The notes under the pieces were generated by a model. It was not told the DNA's origin, ran no database searches, and saw nothing but the letters and a program-made list of their open reading frames with translations. This document shows positions 1 through 9,374 of a stretch of DNA of 64,000 bases, one piece after another; position 1 is the first letter of the stretch; each line of letters starts with the position of its first letter. This DNA comes from Epiperipatus broadwayi (Eukaryota > Onychophora > Udeonychophora > Euonychophora > Peripatidae). The stretch covers positions 13,058,385-13,122,384 of the forward strand of contig JAQFVV010000020.1 in the NCBI GenBank assembly GCA_028023455.1. Reading direction: 5' to 3'. The position numbers and the translations under genes were made by a program.

Positions 1-670
1 CCACTTCCACCATCTAAAAATAAAGAAGAACTTTTTGGTAGCATAAATTAAAAAAAAAAAAATATCAAAGTAAAAAAATGATAATTAAAAAAAAAACCAA
101 CCCCCCCCCTCCACCATCTAAAAATAAATAACTTTTCAGTAGCATAAATATTAAAAAGAAAAAAGACATAATTAAAAATAAAACCAACCCCCTTCCACTA
201 TCTAAAAATAAGAACTTTTCAGTAATGTAAATGTTAAAAATATATATATTAAAAAAAAAGTAAAAATACGATAATTGAAAAGAAAACCAACCCCCCTCCA
301 CCATCTAAAAACAAAGTGTCTGTTTCTTAAAAATCAAACCAACCCCCTTCCAACATCTAAAAATAAAGAACTTTTCAGAAGCGTAAATTTTAAAAAATAT
401 ATAAAGTATATATAAAAAAAGTAAAAAGACGATAATTAAAAAGAAAACCAACCCCCCTCCATAAACTAAAAACAAAATGTTTGTTTCTTAAAAATCAAAC
501 CAAACCCCCTTTCACCATCTTAAAATAAAGAAGAACTTTTCGGTAGTGCAAATGTTAAAAAAATATCTATCAAATAAAAAGTCAAAAGATAATAATTAAA
601 AATCAAACCAACCCCCTTCCACCATCTAAAAATAAAAAAATTTTCAGTAGCGTAAATGTTAAAAATCTAT
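1..670. repeat. minisatellite, about 8 units, left edge of window
   Basis: A C-rich core resembling ACCAACCCCCTTCCACCATC followed by CTAAAAATAAAGAAC recurs near 7, 109, 195, 296, 348, 457, 508 and 617. Spacings are about 102, 86, 101, 52, 109, 51 and 109 bp. The 52 bp units carry a different tail (AAAGTGTCTGTTTC), so the second half looks like a dimer of one long and one short unit. The array runs off the left edge. The open frames across it are simple-sequence artefacts. Confidence 0.85.
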
Positions 671-1854
671 ATATAATTTTTCCAAATTTCTAAAAAATTA
701 AAAATATAAATGTATAAAATTTATCATATTTTAACCGTATCATCATCCCATTGGCTGAAAACCAGTGCCATCAAGCGGTGGAGTGTATTATATGTACTAT
801 TACCTTTATTAGTTAAAATTTGTTTTTAATGATAATTGCCCAATACATAGGTGTATATCTGGAAAATTTTAGGCTGCTGTAGTAATTATAATATCAAGCA
901 AATATATAGAGAATAATGAATAATGTGCTTTAAACAAAAGTGGCATCCTAAAAATAATTTCAAATTTCATATTTAAATCCAATTTTTAATAATTTCATTC
1001 CATACAAAGTTCATAACAAGATGATAAACATGACTAGATATTTAGTTTTCAATTAAGGACAGTTTTGATGTATATTTTCCATCATGAAAAATGTTTATCT
1101 AGTTCTTCACTCCATTATCCTTGTACTGCAAGATGGCAATATGGCTAATTTTACATTTAGTTACAATGCAGTCCACTTGCAATCAATTAATAAAAGTCTA
1201 AATAATCCTGAATACATAAGTGAATTTATAGGATTGCATCATATGATTAATGAGATCATCATTTTTTTTTTAAATTCTTCATTCGTTTGACTTTAATGAA
1301 AAAATTTATCATTGTTGCCAGAATACAATATGAAGGAGGCAATATATTTATAATGAAATTATCGTAAAAATGATAAAATATTTTAAATATCCTATTATAT
1401 TAATTAATAAAAATAAAATACATATTATTTTGTAAACAAATATTTATATTGTAAATATTAAAATAAATGATTTTACTTTATTTTTAAATTCATATTATAG
1501 TTAATCTTTTATCAATAATAACAAATTCACCTAAGTATTTTGTGCTTGTACACTTTTAAATTCAAAACACATTCAAGAATTATAAACATTCAAGTATGCA
1601 CTCACATATATTTAAAAAATATGTTAAAACTTTCTATCCTTATTACAAGTAATTTTAATCTTATACATATACCAATAATGTTATTCCTATACTAATATTT
1701 TTAAATAATTTATTATTATTATTGTTAGTATTATACCTTTTAAATTCTATGTATTGTTATTTTAAAATAAATTTTATGTGCATGAGTGTTTTTTACAACT
1801 AAATATATTCAAAAACACTGTATTTATAAAATATATATATATATAAGAAGACAT
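671..1854. other. AT-rich sequence without a recognised gene
   Basis: Nothing codes convincingly here. A 68-codon open frame at 1084-1290 shows no recognisable domain. The only notable string is GTGCCATCAAGCGGTG at 765-780, a variant of a motif that recurs at 4.9, 6.8 and 7.3 kb. Confidence 0.6.
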
Positions 1855-2682
1855 AAGTAATATATATTAAGGCTATAACCTTAAAATTATGCCCCTAAAA
1901 TGTGACAGTAGGGACCTCTACAAATCTAAACACAAGATTGATGACTTTAAAAGACAAGAGTGGCCTCTTATCTTAGACATAATTTTTAAACATATAGATG
2001 AATCTAAAGCATTTTGATTTGAGATTGTGAAGCTATTAACTACTTCACTGATTAAAACCACAATTTCTATACAATATGTGAAATCTTTTGATTTACAATG
2101 AGTCAGTATGAAGTTTTTATAATTAGAAATCTTTTAAAACAATTTAAAGTTGTAATTAATAATTTGTAAAGCACATACTCATTACGTAAATAATATATAT
2201 TATGGCTATAACCTTAAGACTATGCACCTAAAATGCGACAGTAGGGATCTCTACAAATCTAAACACAAGATTAATGACTTTAAAAGACAAGAGTGGCCTC
2301 TTATCTTAGACCTAATTTTATTAATTACAACTTTAAATTGTTTTAAAAGATTTCTAATTATAAGAACTTCATACTGACTTGTTGTAAATCAAAAGATTTC
2401 GCGCGTATGTTAGTTTGTATAAAAATTGTGGACTTAATCAGTGAAATAATTAATAGCTTCATGCTCTCAAATCAAAATGCTTTAGATTCACCTATATATT
2501 TAAAAATTAGGTCTAAGATAAAAGGCCACTCTTGTCTTTTAAAGTCATAAATCTTGTGTTTAGATTTGTAGAGGTCCCTACTGTCGCATTTTAGGTGCAT
2601 AGTCTTAAGGGTATAGCCTTAATATATACTACTTATGTAATGAGTATGTGTTTTACAAATTATTAATTACAACTTTATAAGA
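1855..2682. repeat. foldback cluster of three copies of one repeat
   Basis: One unit (GGCTATAACCTTAA...CAGTAGGGACCTCTAC...) is present at 1855-2160, again as a partial direct copy at 2149-2323, and in inverted orientation at 2324-2682. The inverted copy pairs with the first unit over almost its whole length (about 1861-2158 against 2324-2632). Its far end also pairs with the second copy (about 2149-2316 against 2510-2682). No coding capacity is seen. It resembles a non-autonomous DNA transposon or foldback element, but the family is not recognised. A diverged relic is at 53.62 kb. Confidence 0.8.
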
Positions 2683-2689
2683 AGACATA

Positions 2690-4218
2690 TTGGATCAATA
2701 TAATAATTCAATTTATAAGGTAATATTATCAATAATATTAATATAATTTTAATATTATTTGCAACAATATTAATAAGGGTATTAATAATAAATAATAGTT
2801 GCAATATTGATAAGTCAATAATTTTTTGTAAAATTATGATTATTGTTGTCAATTCATATATTAAATTTCATTGCAATATATAATACTAAACCATTTAATG
2901 CACATTATACACATATCATAATAAAAGAACATAAATTTTATGCACATCCGAACATCCAATAAATATTATGTATCCCAACTGACTCAAGTTATTGCACTCA
3001 ACTAACAACTTAGATATTCAGTCACCACATAAACAGACAACAAATTATGATTATCATTATAGTCTCCTGACTACCATGATGTTCCAATTCTTCCATATCA
3101 TTATATAAATCAAAATTGCAAACATCTGTTCATCTGTGTAATGAAGTGATTTCTTTCTTTTTTATAATCTAAAGCTTAGTGCAATTTCAGTAATTCTTTT
3201 ATCAGTCACTTTTTAGATTTATTCACAGACTTGCTATTTCATTTTAATACTAAGTAAAAGCATAAAAGCAGACAGAAATTTAATTTTAAAAAAATGCAAA
3301 GGAATTTTTTTTAAAGTACATTTTTTAATTCTTCATTTTTAAAATTAATATTAAAATAAACCATACTCCTTATTTCTACTTTCAATAAAATGAATAGGAT
3401 TATTTGTTTTATAAGTGTCTGTAATATCATTGATCCCACATGTTCAGGCAGAGTCAAATCACTAATTAAGTTTAAACAAGTCTATTAATATAGAAACTAG
3501 ATTCTCGTAATATAGAAATTAGATATTTAAAAGCATATATGGTATTCAATAAAAACAAAGGAATCAATCAAATGTGAAATCAAATCAATGAATAGACAAT
3601 TAGGAATTAAAGTTAGAAAGCTAATGAAAGATTCTTGGAATTTATATACAACCATAATAACTGTCTACTTTGATAGCATTAACTAGTTTTAAAAAAAAAA
3701 AAATCCATTAAGAAATTGACTCAGAATAAAAATAAAACCATTAGTTTTAGACTAGAAAATTTTAAATCTACTTCCGTAATATTTTTATATAAATTAAAAT
3801 AATTTAAAAATATCAACAATATGTACTTTTTAAATTACGTAAGGCTTTTAATTTTAGACAATAATTAAAAAATGTGTATAATTATTGAATAACTGAAACA
3901 ATTATATTTAAAAAACTAATCGGTCGCACTGCTCATAATCTTACCGAAGTTCTTAACAAAAAAAAAAATGAACGAAACATATATAGTAAGAGATGTCAGT
4001 CTGAACTATTTTTCACTAGATTCATAATTTACGGGAATGCAAAGCTTAGATAAAAAAAGTTGTGAAATAATTTTATTAATCGCATTAATTTTCCAGTGTA
4101 GTATTTCCTCAAATTGAGATGTATCATTCCACTGTGATTATAAAGTGGACAGTAACAGTCGTTATCTCTTCAAAATTTTATTGGTGGGGTTTCGTTATTG
4201 TATTAAATTTTTTTAGTA
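2690..4218. other. AT-rich sequence, no gene seen
   Basis: Long A/T-rich stretches with short homopolymers and no repeat or coding motif that I recognise on either strand. Confidence 0.5.
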
Positions 4219-4239
4219 GGGGGGGGGGGGGGGGGGGGG
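4219..4239 (+). repeat. poly-G tract of 21
   Basis: An uninterrupted run of 21 G followed by AAGGGGAGAG. This is unusual in such AT-rich DNA and could form a G-quadruplex. Its exact length is error-prone in sequencing. Confidence 0.9.
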
Positions 4240-4823
4240 AAGGGGAGAGTTAAGTATAATATTGTATTAAAAGTTTAATACTCTATATGTTCAGTATTTG
4301 ATTGAGAATATATTTATCTTCTAATATCAACAAGTTCGCAATCATAAATATTTTAAATAGAAAATTAAGTTATCATTTCCATACTCTGAGAAATATTTCA
4401 ACGAAAGGAGTCAGTGGATCATTTAACTAAGTCAATAGATTATAACAATAGGAATCGCTTGTCAGAAACAGTATGAATTAATTTAGTTGCATTTGACTTT
4501 TCAGTGTATTATTATTTTTTGTTACATATAATTAAAGGAGATTTGACCCCAGAATTTCGATCTCCCTTCAATCATCCAGTCTATCATTAACAACAGATAC
4601 GCATGGTCATATATATGTGAAAAAGATAAATGATCTCCAATATACAAATTTTGTGCTAATCCAGCACTCATCAGCAGGTCCTGATTATTATTTCCTATAT
4701 ATACATATAATCATGTTCAGTTTATATTAAAATAGCAAATCTATAAACTTTAATGAACAGACTTCAAATCTCTCCACTCTCCAGCCATCCATTTGCTACA
4801 TATAAGTTAAATGATATAATTCA

Positions 4824-4864
4824 ATAATAATAATAATAATAATAATGATGATGATGATGATGAT
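4824..4864 (+). repeat. (AAT)n(GAT)n microsatellite
   Basis: About 7 AAT units pass into about 6 GAT units, then a segment holding GCATGCCGCTTGATGGCATG (4887-4906), the reverse complement of the motif seen at 6.8 and 7.3 kb. Confidence 0.85.
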
Positions 4865-5082
4865 ATGGTAATCATTTATTAGACATGCATGCCGCTTGAT
4901 GGCATGCTGCCTGCCAGTGATTTTTTCTTTCTACACTATATCTTTAAATATTTTTTTTTCCTTTTAGTTTTTTTCCTACTACTATATCTTTATTTTTTTT
5001 TTCCTTACACAAACACATCCTTACCACTGATATAGTCAAACTTTTATTATTTTTAAAACAAAGTTTTAGTACATTTTATTAG

Positions 5083-6061
5083 TACACCTGGGTCTCTTTT
5101 TACGCGGACTTATTTAACACGATTTTGAAGTTACGTGATTCGTGTTTCACCGGAAGTCGACCGCCAATAATGCGCTATTACTTTAAATAATAAATTTCGC
5201 GCACTTACGTTATAGTGAAAGTAATAGCACATTATTGGAATTCGACTTTCATCTTAGTAATTTCAATATTTTCAGTGCTTTATAATAGTAAGATTTTATG
5301 CAATAATGAAATTAAAATCATGATTTCCACATTTTATGTATACACACATTAAATTTTACAAGATTATAATGTAAATTTGTTCAAACATTGTGCATGTTAA
5401 TTTTGCATTTTAAATGACATTCTGTTTTTGCTTTTTAAAAAAGAACATAATCAATTATTATTTTCTTATTAATGACACTAATCATTAACGTGCTCTTAAA
5501 TTCCAATGAGAGCTAAATGGTTGTATGTCTGGATATTGCTAGCTTCATAAATAATTAATAAAATCATTGTCTCAAAGATTAATTACTAATTACATTGTCA
5601 CCAGAAAACCATTGATACAACATGAGTGTGAAGTTGGCGTTAGTTGTATTTCCTCTTGTGAAAAATTTGATCTTTTACCAGTTTACAAACGAACGTGTTT
5701 TTCGGCAAATAGCAATAATAATTAAAACATGTATAAAAAAATGTAAATTACTGTACTGTAAATTATGCATAAAAATATATTATTTTGAATAAAATTAAAT
5801 ATTATAGTTAAGAAAAAGTTTGTCTTGTATCAATTTTTTTCAAATTTGAAATTTTTTATTACTCATATTTTATTTCCTTATTTTTTTTTTGCGCGAATTT
5901 TAATGTAATTTTACATTGGTGCTTTGCTTTTACACGAATTTTGAAAAATCACAGACTGCATCCCCCCCTTTTCAATGTAAGTTACATCTATTTTTGCGCA
6001 ATTTTATTTGCGCGTGTTTTCTGAGGAACTTATCTATTGCATAAAATGAGACCCAGGTGTA
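5083..6061. mobile_element. non-autonomous Tc1/mariner-type (pogo/Tigger-like) element
   Basis: The left end reads TACACCTGGGTCTC and the right end GAGACCCAGGTGTA, giving an inverted terminal repeat of at least 12 bp immediately inside TA dinucleotides (5083-5084 and 6060-6061). A TA target duplication is the hallmark of the Tc1/mariner/pogo superfamily. Subterminal sequence includes TTTTTACGCGGACTTATT on the left and TTTGCGCGTGTTTTCTGAGG on the right, a style reminiscent of Tigger ends. There is no transposase frame in the ~975 bp interior, so it is a deletion derivative. The superfamily is inferred from the TA and termini only. Confidence 0.7.
5158..5246. repeat. internal hairpin of the 5.1-6.1 kb element
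   Basis: CCAATAATGCGCTATTACTTT near 5163 pairs with GAAAGTAATAGCACATTATTGG near 5217, as inverted arms of about 22 bp separated by about 33 bp. This is a foldback inside the transposon. No function is assigned. Confidence 0.75.
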
Positions 6062-6632
6062 ATACCTTTTTTTTTTATTAAAATCTTGTTCTACCTTTTT
6101 TTTTTTAAAAAAATAAAATAAAAATAAAAACCCCAAACTGAAAATAACTTTTTCCTAACTTTTGTCTCAGTGATGACAAATTTTTTCTCAACCCCCATTC
6201 CCCTACCCCCCAAAAATAAAATAAGATCTAAGCTTACACAAACATATCTTATAGTCAAACTTTTTCAAAACCAATTTTTATTCCATTTTATTTGTATTAC
6301 CCCCTTTTTGGGGGAATCAAATCTTGTAAAAAAAAACAATAAACCAAAAATAACTTTTGTCTCAGTGATGATAAACTTGTTCTTAACCACCCCCCCACCC
6401 CACCCTCAAAAAACATAAAATAAGACCAAAACTTTGGACCTTATTCAACTTTCAGTATTCTTTTTTTTATTGATTTATATGTCATAGAATCACAACCTTT
6501 TGTTTTGGAAATATGTGTGAATCAAAGAGCTTTGCTTGCAGGAGCATGCAAGACATCGAAAGTGCTAGGTTGTTTTGCAAATTTAGACTTTCATGGACTC
6601 GCTGCACTATGGTGTACCAAACACTTCTTAGT

Positions 6633-7297
6633 GAGTCACTCAGACTGCATGATTTCAATAGAAAGGATTAAATTAATCTGCTATGGAGAGATTTGAAAAC
6701 TTGTAGCCACCCTCGGAAATGATACGGTGAATTGTGCGAATTCGCATAACCAGTGTTGTGAAACACAAAACAAGGCTGTAATATTTTTTTGCATGATGCC
6801 ATCAAGTGGCTTGCAATGACTAATACAACTGAAACTGTTGTATTAGCTGTAAGTCTGGCCACATCAACACCACCACGGTTACCCGCTTCTGTTGTCAGCA
6901 ACTGGCACAATTTGAAAATCTGCTTGACTGCCATTTTATTTGTCTTGAGTTTTTGTGTGAGCTCAGCCGAATCATGTTCAGCCCTACCCTTTGCCAAGCT
7001 TTTGACCATTCCAAGTTGTATAGGGAAGGGTGGGGACAGGGTGACAATTCGTAGTGAGTCAGACTGCATGATTTAAGTAGAAATGAAATTACTTTGCTAT
7101 GGAGATTAGAAAAATTATGGCCACTTGAAATCCAGTCATTGTCAGATGGTACGGTGTCCAACAGTGAATTGTGTGAAATTCACATAAAGTGTCACAAAGC
7201 ACAAAACAGGCCATGATATTTCTTGCAATGCCATCTAAGCAGCCTGCAATGGCTAATTCAACAGGACTGTAGTATTGGCTGTAAGTCTGGCCACGTA
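6633..7297. repeat. two diverged ~240 bp copies spaced ~418 bp
   Basis: Copy 1 (about 6633-6866) and copy 2 (about 7053-7297) share, in order: GTGAGTCA...GACTGCATGATTT, CTGCTATGGAGA/TTGCTATGGAGA, GGTACGGTG-like, AATTGTGYGAA, CACAAAACA, TGCCATC..., CTGCAATGGCTAA-like and TAAGTCTGGCCAC. The block is clearly GC-richer than its surroundings. The long open frames on both strands are not conserved between copies, so it reads as a repeat (possibly a SINE or composite), not a gene. Confidence 0.75.
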
Positions 7298-7327
7298 AAT
7301 GACATTATGTGTTTATGCACATAAACA

Positions 7328-7347
7328 ATGCCATCAAGTGGCGTGCA
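7328..7347 (+). repeat. recurrent short motif TGCCATCAAGTGGC
   Basis: AATGCCATCAAGTGGCGTGC here matches GATGCCATCAAGTGGCTTGC at 6795-6814, a weaker copy at 7227-7249, its reverse complement at 4887-4906 and a variant at 765-780. It probably marks fragments of one dispersed repeat family. Confidence 0.6.
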
Positions 7348-7384
7348 TATCTAATAAATGAGCACCTATAATAATAATAATAAC

Positions 7385-8330
7385 AACAACAATTCAGCAT
7401 CAACAGTCCATTTGTTCACAACCAAATTAAAGAACTCTAGTTTTTCATGCTCCAAAAGTACTCAAAATCCAAGCCTGACAAGGTAAAAACAATATCCTGA
7501 TATATCTTTTTTAATTTTCAATGATAATAATTTTATGATACATTTTTAATTAAAAATTTCATTTAAAATCATGTTATCCAATAATAATTTTAGAAAAAAT
7601 ATGGAGATAAAGCCATTATAAGACTAGATGCTTCCTGTTGATATTACCAACCAGAACAGAGCTTCCAAATCCAAAGTTCAAACAAACATAACCTTAATTT
7701 TATTATAGCGAATTTGATCTTTGTTGAAAAATAAAATTTCCAATTACAAATTTCCCAGCAACCAATGCACTTGCTCACAAACAGGTTAACAAGATCTGGT
7801 TTTTATGCTTAAAAAGAATTCAAAACCTTAGTCTAATATAAGATAATAATATGCCCTTTAATCAATTGATTGCTTACTTCCAATTTTGTGTTACATTTTT
7901 AATTCAAACTTCCAATTAAAATCAAGTTACCTAACGATATTTTTAAAAAAAAAAACCCATTTGATAACTAGTGTCTATCACCAAGAATACCAGCATAGAG
8001 TTTCAAAGTCCAAAGATAAGTCAAGCACAAGCTTATTTTTAATGTTATTGTAGCAAACTCTGATCTTTGTTTAATAATACAAATTTGACTTTCCAGCAAT
8101 TAATTCACTTACTCACAACCAAGTTACCAAGCTCTGGCTGTTTATATTTATAAAGAAGTCAATACTTTAGGCTGGAAAAAAAAATACTAACTTTATATAC
8201 TTTTTCCAATTTCCATTCAGTTGATAACTTATTTCCAATTTTGTGCTAAATTTTTCATTCAAATCTTCAACTAACATCAAGTTAGTAGATAATTACAAAA
8301 AAACATAAGTCACTTCCAGTAGAAATATCT
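7385..8330. repeat. three-copy tandem repeat of about 340-360 bp
   Basis: The anchor TTGYTCACAAMCARRTTAA is near 7412, 7771 and 8110. Each copy continues through CTCTGG/TAG, a TCAAAAYCY stretch, TTCCAATTTT..., ATCAAGTTA, a description-free A/T run, and AAAGTCCAAA...TTTGATCTTTGTT. The copies are well diverged, indicating an old tandem amplification. Confidence 0.75.
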
Positions 8331-8349
8331 ATCCAGATTTACTGTCTTC

Positions 8350-8690
8350 CTATGTCTGGACTCTCTAACATAAATTTCACACTTAAATCACATCAAAATC
8401 TCATTCGGCCTCTACCTCTAACAGAGCCTGACCCAGAATCTGACCAAACTATGATAAATTCCAAGTCAACAATAGCAAATAGTTCTAACATAACTGTACC
8501 CACATCCCCTTCTGGAAATGAAGACCCTCTACTCTGGATCTCACACTTAAACCTTATTTACTCAGTCTCTACCTTTAACACACAGATAGACCATGAATCT
8601 AAACAACCTACTCACAAACTCCAAGTTAATAATTGCAACCAATTTTAACATAGCTGTAAATTTCCCCACTCGGGAACACTCATCTATTCA
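8350..8690. repeat. two-copy tandem repeat, ~171 bp
   Basis: CACACTTAAA near 8379 and 8550 begins two similar blocks that share CTCTACCTYTAACA, GACCATGAATCT/GACCCAGAATCT, CCAAGT...AATAGCAA/AATTGCAA and TCTAACATAACTGTA/TTTAACATAGCTGTA. A 98-codon open frame across the block (8352-8648) is a by-product of the repeat. Confidence 0.65.
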
Positions 8691-8699
8691 AATGCATCA

Positions 8700-8914
8700 G
8701 AAAGCAGGCATCGTAAGGTTATATCAATTATGAAAGCAGTCTCACCATGTCTTCCATCCACACCAATGCCCTTCCCAACCCACATTGCCAATGAAATCAA
8801 GAGAAAAACCGGGGCACCCAAAGAAGATCCAGCACTCTAAAAAATCAAAAATAATACATTCATACCAGGATGGATCTCATAGACAATTGCCATATTACAG
8901 AAATTGCTAGTCCC
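8700..8914. other. sequence between tandem arrays
   Basis: Slightly GC-richer than average, with no frame or repeat that I recognise. It may belong to a flanking tandem family that has diverged too far to align by eye. Confidence 0.35.
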
Positions 8915-9230
8915 TTGCCTATGTTACCCAGGAAACCCAACCACATAAAACTAACCTGTTTGCAGCTGTAGATACAGCAGTTCAGACCATATAAAATTTA
9001 TGTAATCTTGTGTAAATTTACAACTACAGATTGCCCAAGTAACCATGGGAATCCAAGCTATGTAAAACCCTTGTAACTAATCCACAGCATATAAAAATTT
9101 CTTCAATCTCTTGTAAATCAATAAATGATATTTTATATATTTAAACCTACACCTATGGATTGTCCATGTAACCACAGCAATCTAAGCTATGTAAAACACT
9201 TGTAACTCTCTAAGACAAATGAAATTTATC
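8915..9230. repeat. three-copy tandem repeat, ~110-125 bp
   Basis: The block TTGCCYAWGTWACCA...AATCCAAGCTATGTAAAAC..CTTGTAACT is clear near 9035 and 9160, with a more diverged copy near 8922 (TTGCCTATGTTACCCAGGAA). Noncoding. Confidence 0.7.
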
Positions 9231-9374
9231 TTTGAAACACATCATAATAATTCAATTCAGTTCATTTATTTATGTGCCAAACAACAGCATATAGCCCATT
9301 ACAGCTAACACATTAAAAAAAACAAAAAAAAACAAACAAAAACAATTTAACAAATACATATATACATAAACCAA

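Larger units (their letters stand above)
4997..6437. repeat. tandem ~250 bp unit split by a transposon
   Basis: A segment beginning CTTACACAAACA and continuing TATAGTCAAACTTTT...CATTTTATT is at about 4999-5083 and again at about 6232-6300. The following part (CTTTTGTCTCAGTGATGA, then C-rich, then AAAATAAGA) is at about 6158-6226 and 6355-6425. The first copy is interrupted by the element at 5083-6061, and removing that element restores the unit structure. Confidence 0.7.

Noticed and set aside
1-670. CRISPR-like array of spaced repeats
   Set aside because: Repeats are imperfect, spacers are themselves similar to one another, and the DNA is clearly from an animal genome.
1084-1290. 68-codon plus-strand frame
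   Set aside because: No domain, signal or homologous copy in the window; expected by chance in AT-rich DNA.
6505-7161. Overlapping open frames on both strands (up to 133 codons)
   Set aside because: They fall in a diverged two-copy repeat and the frames are not conserved between the copies.
8352-8648. 98-codon Ser/Thr/Asn-rich frame
   Set aside because: It spans a ~171 bp tandem duplication and has no similarity to a known domain; the second copy breaks the frame.
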